Origin: Azospirillum sp. 412522
GTDB lineage: Bacteria > Pseudomonadota > Alphaproteobacteria > Azospirillales > Azospirillaceae
DNA: 64,000 nucleotides
Reading direction: 5' to 3'
NCBI RefSeq assembly: GCF_019805165.1
Contig: NZ_RWIJ01000022.1
Span: 43,285-107,284, forward strand
This document shows, piece after piece, positions 46,542 through 54,065 of the stretch. A model generated the notes under the pieces. The model was given only the letters and a program-made list of their open reading frames with translations, did no database searches and had not been told where the DNA came from. The position numbers and the translations under genes are program-made. Positions within the stretch are counted from its first letter, which is position 1. Each line of letters starts with the position of its first letter.

Positions 46542-49151
46542 ATGAGCATCTTCGGTTCGATGACAACCGCCGTTCTCGGCCTGAATGCCCAGTCGAAGGC
46601 GCTCGGACATATCTCGGACAACATCGCGAACAGCTCGACCATCGGCTACAAGCGCGTCGATTCAGCCTTCGAAACGATGGTGCTCCAGTCCAGCCAGCGC
46701 CTGCACGAGCCGGGCGGGGTCACGGCGCAGCCGGTCTTCATGAACAACATCCAGGGCAGCCTGACCCAGGTGCAGAGCCCGACCAACATCGCCATCCAGG
46801 GCCAGGGCTTCTTCAGCGTCACCAAGGTGGCGACCCAGGGATCGAGCACGCTGGTGCAGACCCAGACGGGCACGGTCAACTCCTCGGCCGCCTTCTATAC
46901 CCGCGCCGGCGACTTCGAACTGGACAAGAGCCGCTATCTGGTCAACAGCGCCGGCTATGCGCTGAACGGCTGGCTGGTCGATCCGGTGACCGGCGTCCTG
47001 CACAAGGACCAGGTGGCGCCGATCCAGGTGAACTCGCTGATCGACAAGCCGGTGGCGACCAACACCATCGACTTGGCGGCCAACCTGCCGGCGACGCCGA
47101 AGGAAGGCGAGAAGGTTCCCGACAGCAGCATCCAGATCTTCGACAGCCAGGGCAATCCACGCACCGTCAACTTCAAATGGCGGCAGCAGGCGGACAGCAG
47201 CTGGCGCATGGTCCTGGACGCGCCGGGTTCCAACACCAAGCCGGTCGACGGCACCTTCTCCGGCAATCCGGCCACCGTGTCCTTCGGCCAGAACATCGCC
47301 GGCCAGACGGCGGTCGCGCAGGTGAACGTCATCACCATCGCCGGCAACAACACCAACGGGCAGGACAACCTGCGCATCGGCGACACCTATTCGGTGAAGG
47401 TCGACGGCACCAATTACAGCATCAAGGTCACGGCCGACAACATCGGCTCGCTCCGCACCTATTCCGGTCTCGCCGGCGCGCTGGCCAACCAGATCAACTC
47501 CGCCTCTCCGGCGGCGTCGGTGCTCGCCACCTCGTCGGGCCAGACCATCCGCGTGACCGCCCGCAACGCCGGCACGCCGTTCAAGCTGGGCACGGACGTG
47601 GTGTCCGGCACCAACACCGTCAACACCATCGTCCCCCAGACCTCGACCGCCGCGACCGCCAGCGCCGGCGAGATCGACAAGTTCCAGTTCCCGCAGACCC
47701 AGGTCGAGGTCGGCGACTCCTTCACCATCAACGTGAACGGCACGCCGATCAGCTACACGGTGACCGCCGCCACCTACCAGAGCTACTCGACGGTGAGCGA
47801 CGTCGTCACCCAGCTGGCCGGCAAGATCAACCAGGCGCTGGGGTCCACCGTCACCGCGTCGTCGGCCGGCAACATCCTGTCGATCCAGGCGAATGCGGTG
47901 AACACCAACGTCACCTCCAGCGCGACCGCCAGCAACTCCAACGCCGCGGTCAACACGATGAGCTCGCTGCCGTCGGTCGCCAGCGTGGCCGGCGTGCGCC
48001 AGAGCCGCACGGTGACGCTGACCGGCACCCCGGGCGACATCGGCACCCAGTACACGCTGAGCATCAACGGCACGGCGGTGACCTACAGCACCACCGGCGA
48101 AGAGATGACGATGGAGGACATCACCGCGGCGCTGGCGAACAAGATCAACTCCAACACCGCCCTGCCGGTGACCGCCACCGCACAGGGCGGCGTGATCACC
48201 GTCACCTCGAAGACGGCGGCCAGCCCGACCAACACCAACACGATGACCGGCACCGGCACTGTGACGCTGAACGGCTCCACCGTCGATGTCGGCGATACCT
48301 ACAGCATCACCTCCGGCGGCGTGACCTATCCGCTGACGATCACCAACGCCAACCACGGCACCTACGACACCCCCGCCAAGGTCATGCAGTATTTCGCGAC
48401 GGTCGTTCCCGGCGCGACCGCGACCGGCAACACCCTGACGGCAGCGGGTGCGAGCGGCGCCGTCACCGACGCTCCCGTCGCGCAATTCACCCTGGACCAG
48501 AGCGCCGTCGCCGGCCAGACGCCGGCCCATGTCGGCCTGACCTTCGGCAAGACGCCGGAGACCGTCGGCACGCTGACCAACATCTCCACCGCCCTGGTCG
48601 GCACCGGCACGGCGGTCAGCGCCGCCAACCAGTCGGCCGGCTCCGACGCCACCGTCACCTTCACGGTTGATTACGGCTTCGGCCCGCAGCAGATCACGCT
48701 GAACCTCGGCAAATACCAGAAGCCGGGCGGCTTGACCCAATATGCCGGCGAGGAGATCAACGTCACCCAGCTGGTCCAGAACGGCGCGCCGCGCGGACAG
48801 TTCAAGGACGTGGTGTTCGGCGACAACGGCACCGTCATGGTCAACTACGACAACGGCCGGTCGAAGATGGTTGCGAAGGTGCCGATCATCACCTTCAACA
48901 ATCCCAACGCCCTGCAGCGCGAGTCCGGCGGCGTGTTCATCGAGAGCGAAGAGGCCGGCAAGCCGAACTTCAACGATCCGGAGACGAACGGCGCCGGTGC
49001 GGTGGTGGCGAACAGCGTCGAAAGCTCCAACGTCGACATCGCCGACGAGTTCACCAAGATGATCGTCACCCAGCGGAGCTATTCCGCCAACGCCAAGATC
49101 GTCACCACGTCAGACGAAATGCTTCAGGAAGTGCTGGGGCTGAAGCGCTAG
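46542..49151 (+). CDS. flgE: Flagellar hook protein FlgE, enlarged
   Basis: An 869-residue hook subunit, about twice the 402 residues of E. coli FlgE. The N-terminal D0 (SMTTAVLGLNAQSKALGHISDNIANSSTIGYKR) and C-terminal D0 (SVESSNVDIADEFTKMIVTQRSYSANAKIVTTSDEML) are standard, and QGFFSV marks the D1 region. The extra length is a middle insert holding four copies of an approximately 60-residue repeat starting with [DERV][IV]G(D/T) and ending around VT/A (see repeat features). The composition is Thr/Ala/Asn-rich. The gene leads flgE-flgK-flgL under a sigma-54 promoter. The insert would face outward on the hook surface. Confidence 0.95.
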   Translation: MSIFGSMTTAVLGLNAQSKALGHISDNIANSSTIGYKRVDSAFETMVLQSSQRLHEPGGVTAQPVFMNNIQGSLTQVQSPTNIAIQGQGFFSVTKVATQGSSTLVQTQTGTVNSSAAFYTRAGDFELDKSRYLVNSAGYALNGWLVDPVTGVLHKDQVAPIQVNSLIDKPVATNTIDLAANLPATPKEGEKVPDSSIQIFDSQGNPRTVNFKWRQQADSSWRMVLDAPGSNTKPVDGTFSGNPATVSFGQNIAGQTAVAQVNVITIAGNNTNGQDNLRIGDTYSVKVDGTNYSIKVTADNIGSLRTYSGLAGALANQINSASPAASVLATSSGQTIRVTARNAGTPFKLGTDVVSGTNTVNTIVPQTSTAATASAGEIDKFQFPQTQVEVGDSFTINVNGTPISYTVTAATYQSYSTVSDVVTQLAGKINQALGSTVTASSAGNILSIQANAVNTNVTSSATASNSNAAVNTMSSLPSVASVAGVRQSRTVTLTGTPGDIGTQYTLSINGTAVTYSTTGEEMTMEDITAALANKINSNTALPVTATAQGGVITVTSKTAASPTNTNTMTGTGTVTLNGSTVDVGDTYSITSGGVTYPLTITNANHGTYDTPAKVMQYFATVVPGATATGNTLTAAGASGAVTDAPVAQFTLDQSAVAGQTPAHVGLTFGKTPETVGTLTNISTALVGTGTAVSAANQSAGSDATVTFTVDYGFGPQQITLNLGKYQKPGGLTQYAGEEINVTQLVQNGAPRGQFKDVVFGDNGTVMVNYDNGRSKMVAKVPIITFNNPNALQRESGGVFIESEEAGKPNFNDPETNGAGAVVANSVESSNVDIADEFTKMIVTQRSYSANAKIVTTSDEMLQEVLGLKR
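47373..47564 (+). repeat. FlgE insert repeat 1
   Basis: Residues 278-341 of FlgE, beginning RIGDTYSVKVDGTNYSIKVT and continuing through GLAGALANQIN to IRVTAR. It is the first of four units with the pattern xIGDxYxxxVxGTxYxxxVT...LAxxIN...GxxIxVTA. Confidence 0.7.
47706..47891 (+). repeat. FlgE insert repeat 2
   Basis: Residues 389-450, beginning EVGDSFTINVNGTPISYTVT, with VVTQLAGKIN in the helical part and ILSIQA at the end. It shares the VGDxF/Y...NGTxxxYTVT core with the others. Confidence 0.7.
48036..48209 (+). repeat. FlgE insert repeat 3
   Basis: Residues 499-556, beginning DIGTQYTLSINGTAVTYSTT, with ITAALANKIN and VITVTS. The ALANxIN segment matches repeat 1 almost exactly. Confidence 0.7.
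48285..48449 (+). repeat. FlgE insert repeat 4
   Basis: Residues 582-636, beginning DVGDTYSITSGGVTYPLTIT. It is the most diverged copy: the helical part lacks the IN motif (VMQYFATVV), though the VGDTYSI and Y-L-T-I-T strands are clear. Confidence 0.6.
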
Positions 49152-49204
49152 GCGCGGCCCTGACCTTTTGAATTCCTGATCGCCCGTTTCCCGATCGCTT
49201 GAGG

Positions 49205-49232
49205 GGGGCGGCGGCCATCCCGGCACCGCCCC
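49205..49232. terminator. Hairpin between flgE and flgK
   Basis: Stem GGGGCGG / CCGCCCC with inner GG..CC pairing in the 112-base gap after flgE. No T-run follows, so it may attenuate or stabilise the flgE message rather than fully terminate it. Confidence 0.4.
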
Positions 49233-49263
49233 GACCATCCCGATCCGTGAAAGGTCTCCTGCC

Positions 49264-50673
49264 ATGTCCCTCTTCGCAGCCTTGAACAGTGCCACGGCCG
49301 GGCTGCGCACGGTCCAGACCAGCGTCAAGCTGGTTTCGGACAACATCGCGCAGGCCAACGACCCGAACCGCACCCGCCACACCGCCCAGCAGTCGGTGGA
49401 CGCCAGCGGTCAGGTGATCAGCACGACCTATCGCCGGGAAGTCGACAAGGCCCTGATGGCGCAGGTGATGGACCTGACCTCGCGCGATGGCGGATCGCAG
49501 GTGACGTCGACCTACATGCAGCAGCTGGGCGACCTGATGCGCACCACCAACGGCACGCCGCTGCTGAACGACTACGCCGACAAGTTCCAGGCCGCTATCA
49601 AGACGCTCTCGACCTCGCCGGAGGACGAGACCGCGCAGTACCAGCTGGTCCAGACGGCGGAAAGCTTTTCCCGCGAGATCCGCCGCGTGTCGGAGGGCGT
49701 GGAGCAGATCGACCGCGACATGAAGTCCGACATCACCAAGTCGGTCGACACCGTCAACGACCTGCTGAAGCAGATCAACTCGATCAACAACGACATGGTG
49801 TCGCTTCAGGGCCAGGGGTCCGCCGCCAACGCCGTCGCCGACAAGCGCGACGGGCTGGTCCGCGAGTTGAGCGGCTACATGGGCATCCGCACGGTGGAGC
49901 GGCCGGACGGCCGTCTGGCGATCTTCACCCCGTCGGGTCTGGCGCTGGTCGATGCCCAGCCGGCAAATCTTTCCTATGACGGCGGCAACATCAACCTACA
50001 GGTCGGCAATCAGGTCACCTCGATCAACAGCCACCTGACGACCGGCAAGCTGGGTTCGCTGATCCAGATGCGCAAGGACGGCTCGACGACGGAGCCGCCG
50101 ACCCCGGCCAGCGGCGATCCGACGACGGAGATCATCCGCAAGCTGCGCTCGCAGCTGGACGAGTTCGCCAAGGCCTTCACCGGCCCGACCAAGCCGGGCG
50201 AACCCACCAGCTTCGCCGACGCCTATGACGACGCCAGCCCGGCCGCCGCCGGCGAACAGACCGGCCAGTTCTTCACCGGCACCGACCGCTTCACCATCGC
50301 GATCAACCCCAAGCTCCTGGACAACACCAGCAAAATCAAGCAGTCCGCCATCGACGGCATGGTCAAGTCGGTCAATGCCGCCGGCCGCAGCTTCAATGCC
50401 GACGGGCTGCAGATGAAGGACACCACCTACAGCGCGATGGGCAGCGCCATCACCGGCACCTGGATGGCCGCCGCCAAGACGGCCAACACCGCCAGCGAGT
50501 CGAACAAGGCGTCCATGCAGCTGCTCAGCGAGCGCTACCAGTCGCAGACCGGCGTGAACATCGACGAGGAAATCGCCCAGCTCCAACAGCTCCAGACCTC
50601 CTACCAGGCTTCGGCACGGGTCATGCAAGTGGCTAACTCGATGTTTGATGCGCTGGAGGCGGTGGTCCGATGA
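49264..50673 (+). CDS. flgK: Flagellar hook-associated protein 1 FlgK
   Basis: A 469-residue hook-filament junction protein, somewhat shorter than E. coli FlgK (547). The N-terminus has SLFAALNSATAGLRTVQTSVKLVSDNIAQAN and the C-terminus QLQQLQTSYQASARVMQVANSMFDALE, the paired D0 helices. The usual NVNTPGYSRQ turn after the first helix is replaced by ANDPNRTRHTAQQS, an unusual variant. It is 112 bases after flgE and overlaps flgL by four bases. Unlike its neighbours it carries no insert repeat, so the enlargement is specific to FlgE and FlgL. Confidence 0.92.
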   Translation: MSLFAALNSATAGLRTVQTSVKLVSDNIAQANDPNRTRHTAQQSVDASGQVISTTYRREVDKALMAQVMDLTSRDGGSQVTSTYMQQLGDLMRTTNGTPLLNDYADKFQAAIKTLSTSPEDETAQYQLVQTAESFSREIRRVSEGVEQIDRDMKSDITKSVDTVNDLLKQINSINNDMVSLQGQGSAANAVADKRDGLVRELSGYMGIRTVERPDGRLAIFTPSGLALVDAQPANLSYDGGNINLQVGNQVTSINSHLTTGKLGSLIQMRKDGSTTEPPTPASGDPTTEIIRKLRSQLDEFAKAFTGPTKPGEPTSFADAYDDASPAAAGEQTGQFFTGTDRFTIAINPKLLDNTSKIKQSAIDGMVKSVNAAGRSFNADGLQMKDTTYSAMGSAITGTWMAAAKTANTASESNKASMQLLSERYQSQTGVNIDEEIAQLQQLQTSYQASARVMQVANSMFDALEAVVR

Positions 50674-52718
50674 GCTCGATTACGGGAGTCAGCAGCTACT
50701 CGAAGTATCTGAGCCTTGTCCGGAATCTGTCCGGGGGCCAGAACGACATCAACCGGCTGTCCGAACAGCTGACCACGGGCAAGAAGTCGGTCGATCTGAA
50801 CGCCTACGGTCCGGACGTGCAGAAGCTTCTGGACCTGCGGTCGGAGATGGCGAAGAAGGACAACTACATCCAGAGCATCAACACCGCGGCGCCGCGCGTG
50901 CAGGCGACGGACAAGGTGCTGACGTCCCTGGAGTCCATCGTGTCGAGCTGGACCTCCAGCACCACCTTCCCCTTCCAGCCGGGTCCGGCCAGCGTCACCT
51001 CGGCGATCAACACCAACCCCGACGGGATGAAGCTGTCGATCGACAGCACCAAGTCGAAGCTGACGGTCGGCGCCAACTACACGGTGACCGCCGTCCCGTC
51101 GCAGCAGGGCGGCAACGGCACCTTCGACGTGACGGTGACCGACGGGCTGGGCGGCAAGACCACCCGCGCCATCAACCTGGGCACCACCCCGCCCAACGAC
51201 GGCAAGGGCTACAACTTCAACATCTCCGGCGGCCCCGGCGAGGGCGCGATCCTGAACCTGACCTTCGACAGCCTGAAGGCGGCGTCGAGCAGCAGCTTCT
51301 CCGTCAGCTTCCCGCAGGCCGACCAGGTGAAGGACCGGGCCGAGGGCGCCATGCGCGACATCCAGGCGCTGATGAACCAGCGCTTCGGCGACCGCTACCT
51401 GTTCTCCGGCTCGCGGTTTTCGACGGAGCCGGTCACCGACCTGATGGCGACGACGCAGACCAGCAAGATCACGCTGAACGGCGCGGTGGTGAACACCGAC
51501 GATTATTTCGAGGTGAGCGTTTCCGGCAAGACCTTCGGCTATCAGATCCAGGCCTCCGATCCGAAGACGCTGACCTTCGTCGCCCAGACCCTGACCACCC
51601 AGATCAACGCCGCCAACCCGCCGCTGCCGATGACGGTGTCGACCTCCAACGGCATCATCTCGCTGGTCGGCCAGCAGCCGGGACAGAAGTTCGACCTGTC
51701 GGCCCGCGTCGTCAACTCCGCAACGGTGGAGAACAGCGTCGATACGCCCTCGACCACCCAGGCGCCGACGACCGGCCTGCCGCAGATCGACCGTTTCACC
51801 CTGAACGGCGCGGCGGTGGACATCGGCGACACCTTCGAATTCACCGTGGCGGTCGGCGATCCCGACGATCCGTTCAACCAGAACTACTACACCAAGCACC
51901 CGACCGAGCCGCGCGACCTGCCGCCCTATCAGACCTACAAGGTCAGCTACACCGTCAGCGACACCGATTACGCCGCCGGCGTCACCGGCATCGGGCAGGT
52001 GGCCGACAAGCTGCGCCAGCAGTTCGCCACTCTGAAGCCGGCCCCGCCGGTCAGCATCGACGCCGTCGGCAACGGTCCGGGCATCGCGCTGACCAGCAAT
52101 GCCAATGCCGACCCCAACCATCCCGGCCGCAGTTCGCTGTTCTCGACCAGCGCCAAGGTGACGAACGGGTCGCTGCAGAACACCATCTCGGTCGGCACCC
52201 TGCCGCCGGAGCAGGACGGCCAGATCGACGTGCCCAATGCCGAGCCGCCGGACCTGCCTTTCTACGATGCCGAATATCTGACCAAGGGCAAGAACCCGGA
52301 CGCATACCGCAAGTCCCAGGTGACCATCGACGACAACCTGAACCTGACCTACGGCGTCAGCGCCGACGACAAGGCGTTCCAGTCGCTGGTCAAGGCGATG
52401 CAGATGGTGCGGACGGCGGCGGCCAATCCCGGCAAATGGACGGAATACAGCGCCCAGGCGCGCGAGATGCTGACCCAGGCGTCGGACCAGATCCGCTCGA
52501 TCCACGCCAAGGTCGCGTCCGACGCCGCCACGCTGGAGACCACCAAGGACGCCCACACGGACTCGGTCGCCACCCTGACCGACCGCGTCGCCAAGATCGA
52601 GGGCGTCGATCCGACCGAGGTCGCGGCCCGCCTGAGCAGCGCGATGAATGTCCAGCAGGCGACCTACACCGTCGCCGGCCAGACGCAGAAGCTGTCGCTG
52701 CTGAATTATCTGGCCTGA
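50670..52718 (+). CDS. flgL: Flagellar hook-associated protein 3 FlgL, enlarged
   Basis: A 682-residue protein, more than twice E. coli FlgL (317). The N-terminal flagellin-like helix region has LVRNLSGGQNDINRLSEQLTTGKKS and DVQKLLDLRSEMAKKDNYIQSIN; MNQRFGDRYLFSG is the conserved FlgL/flagellin segment. The C-terminal helix (RLSSAMNVQQATYTVAGQTQKLSLLNYL) closes the D0 bundle. The middle insert holds two repeats like those in FlgE, plus an unrelated Gly-rich part. Its ATG overlaps the flgK stop (ATGA). It is the last gene of the hook operon and is followed by a terminator. Confidence 0.92.
   Translation: MSSITGVSSYSKYLSLVRNLSGGQNDINRLSEQLTTGKKSVDLNAYGPDVQKLLDLRSEMAKKDNYIQSINTAAPRVQATDKVLTSLESIVSSWTSSTTFPFQPGPASVTSAINTNPDGMKLSIDSTKSKLTVGANYTVTAVPSQQGGNGTFDVTVTDGLGGKTTRAINLGTTPPNDGKGYNFNISGGPGEGAILNLTFDSLKAASSSSFSVSFPQADQVKDRAEGAMRDIQALMNQRFGDRYLFSGSRFSTEPVTDLMATTQTSKITLNGAVVNTDDYFEVSVSGKTFGYQIQASDPKTLTFVAQTLTTQINAANPPLPMTVSTSNGIISLVGQQPGQKFDLSARVVNSATVENSVDTPSTTQAPTTGLPQIDRFTLNGAAVDIGDTFEFTVAVGDPDDPFNQNYYTKHPTEPRDLPPYQTYKVSYTVSDTDYAAGVTGIGQVADKLRQQFATLKPAPPVSIDAVGNGPGIALTSNANADPNHPGRSSLFSTSAKVTNGSLQNTISVGTLPPEQDGQIDVPNAEPPDLPFYDAEYLTKGKNPDAYRKSQVTIDDNLNLTYGVSADDKAFQSLVKAMQMVRTAAANPGKWTEYSAQAREMLTQASDQIRSIHAKVASDAATLETTKDAHTDSVATLTDRVAKIEGVDPTEVAARLSSAMNVQQATYTVAGQTQKLSLLNYLA
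51492..51671 (+). repeat. FlgL insert repeat (FlgE-like) 1
   Basis: Residues 275-334 of FlgL, beginning NTDDYFEVSVSGKTFGYQIQ, with VAQTLTTQIN and IISLVG. It follows the same strand-strand-helix-strand pattern and ends its helix with the same IN motif as FlgE repeats 1-3. Confidence 0.6.
51819..52096 (+). repeat. FlgL insert repeat (FlgE-like) 2
   Basis: Residues 384-476, beginning DIGDTFEFTVAV. A stretch of about 25 residues (DPDDPFNQNYYTKHPTEPRD) interrupts it before TYKVSYTVS and VADKLRQQF. The DIGDTF opening is near identical to FlgE repeats. Confidence 0.5.
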
Positions 52719-52727
52719 AAAGGCAAA

Positions 52728-52752
52728 GGGGGCGGCCAGACCGGCCACCCCC
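52728..52752. terminator. Convergent terminator between flgL and the TRAP binding protein gene
   Basis: Stem GGGGGcGGCC / GGCCaCCCCC with loop AGACC, 9 bases past the flgL stop and before the stop of the opposing gene. Likely shared by both. Confidence 0.7.
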
Positions 52753-52778
52753 CGCCAATGCCCAGGCTCCCGCGACCG

Positions 52779-53879
52779 TTACTTGGAACGGCCGGCCGAC
52801 TGCACGAAGTTGTCGTAGGGCAGCTCCGCGACGCGGAACCACAGCTGGACCTCCTCCAGGAAGGGCTTCCAGCTCTCGTAGACGGCCTTGAAGTCCGGGT
52901 TGGTCTTCGCGATGTCGTCATACATCTCGAAGGCGATCTTGTGGGCGGCCTCCATCAGGTCGCGCGGATAGGGGCGCAGCAGGGCGCCCTTGGCGACCAG
53001 ACGCTTCAGCGCCTTGGCGTTCTCCGCGTCGTAACGCGCGGTCATCGCGCCGTTCCCCTCGGCGCAGGCGGCGGTCAGGACCGCCTGATAGGATTTGGGC
53101 AGGGCCTCCCATTCCTTCTGGTTGATGTAGAGCGAGACCTGCGGCCCGCCTTCCCACCAGCCCGGATAATAGTAGTATTTGGCGACCTGGACGAAGCCGA
53201 GCTTCTCGTCGTCATAGGGACCGACGAACTCGACCGCGTCGATGGTGCCCTTTTCCAGCGCCGGATAGATGTCGCTGCCGGCGATCTGGGTCGGGGCGGC
53301 GCCCAGCTTGGCCATGATCTGGCCGGTGATGCCGGCGATGCGGATCTTCAGGCCGTTGAAGTCGGCCAGCGACTTGATTTCCTTGCGGTACCAGCCGCCC
53401 ATCTGGGCGCCCGTGTTGCCGGCCGGAAACTGGACGATGCCGTGCTTGGCGAAGAAGGCGCGCATCACCTCCTGGCCGCCGCCATACTGGAACCAGGCAT
53501 TCTGCTGGCGGGCGTTGGGGCCGAAGGGGATGGCGGTGTCGAAGGCGAAGGTCGGATCCTTGCCGACGTAATAGTAACCGCAGGTGTGGCCGCACTGGAC
53601 GGTGCCGTTCTGCACGGCGTCCAGCACCTGAAGGCCGGGAACGATCTCACCGGCGGCATGCACGCGGATCTGGAACTTGCCGTCGGTCGCCTCGGACACG
53701 CGCCTGGCGATCAGCTCGGAGGTGCCGACGAGGATATCGGTGCTCTTCGGGAAGCTCGAAGCCAGGCGCCACTGGACGGCCGGCTGGCTCTGCGCGATGG
53801 CCGGGGCCGTGAGGGTCGAGGCGGCAACGGTCGAAACGGCACCGACACCGGCCTTGGTGAGAAACGCTCTTCTTTCCAC
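52779..53879 (-). CDS. TRAP transporter substrate-binding protein (DctP/TakP-like)
   Basis: A 366-residue periplasmic solute receptor of the DctP family. The signal peptide has ERRAFLTKAG, a possible Tat motif, with cleavage after AIA. The mature domain has WRLASSFPKSTDI, AAGEIVPGLQVLDAVQNGTVQ, GWYRKEIKSLADFNGLKIRI and GTIDAVEFVGPYDDEKLGF, a pattern close to TakP-type 2-oxoacid binding proteins. The usual DctQ and DctM membrane genes are absent here, so it is an orphan receptor in this window. It converges on flgL. The ligand is not certain. Confidence 0.9.
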   Translation of the reverse strand: MERRAFLTKAGVGAVSTVAASTLTAPAIAQSQPAVQWRLASSFPKSTDILVGTSELIARRVSEATDGKFQIRVHAAGEIVPGLQVLDAVQNGTVQCGHTCGYYYVGKDPTFAFDTAIPFGPNARQQNAWFQYGGGQEVMRAFFAKHGIVQFPAGNTGAQMGGWYRKEIKSLADFNGLKIRIAGITGQIMAKLGAAPTQIAGSDIYPALEKGTIDAVEFVGPYDDEKLGFVQVAKYYYYPGWWEGGPQVSLYINQKEWEALPKSYQAVLTAACAEGNGAMTARYDAENAKALKRLVAKGALLRPYPRDLMEAAHKIAFEMYDDIAKTNPDFKAVYESWKPFLEEVQLWFRVAELPYDNFVQSAGRSK

Positions 53880-53979
53880 TCCCGCTACTCCGCAAGATTA
53901 TTGCTAGCGCTGACAATTTCCACGACCCGCGATGAATCAGGGAATTACAGCGACTTAGGCGAGAGCGTAACAAAGCATC

Positions 53980-53999
53980 CGATGCGGCGCCCCGCATCG
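53980..53999. other. Perfect short hairpin in the TRAP/GH13 gap
   Basis: Eight-base stem CGATGCGG / CCGCATCG with loop CGCC, upstream of the TRAP gene. It could be part of that gene's control region or a second terminator element for the GH13 gene. Confidence 0.4.
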
Positions 54000-54017
54000 C
54001 ATAAATGTGCATGCCTG

Positions 54018-54050
54018 CCTTTCGAGGGTGTGACCGGCACCCGCGAAAGG
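54018..54050. terminator. Hairpin downstream of GH13 glucosidase gene
   Basis: Stem CCTTTCG-a-GGGTG / CACCC-g-CGAAAGG, about 16 bases past the GH13 stop on the minus strand. Twelve base pairs with one internal mismatch make it a strong structure, without a clear T-run. Confidence 0.6.
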
Positions 54051-54065
54051 CCAGGTGGCGATGCA

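Noticed and set aside
46662..48740. A 692-codon open frame antisense to flgE
   Set aside because: High GC at third positions produces long shadow frames. Its translation is Gly/Arg/Val-rich with no domain and no ribosome-binding site, while the other strand has a clear FlgE.
50601..52748. A 715-codon open frame antisense to flgL
   Set aside because: Same reason as for flgE; the product is low-complexity and the sense frame is a recognisable FlgL.
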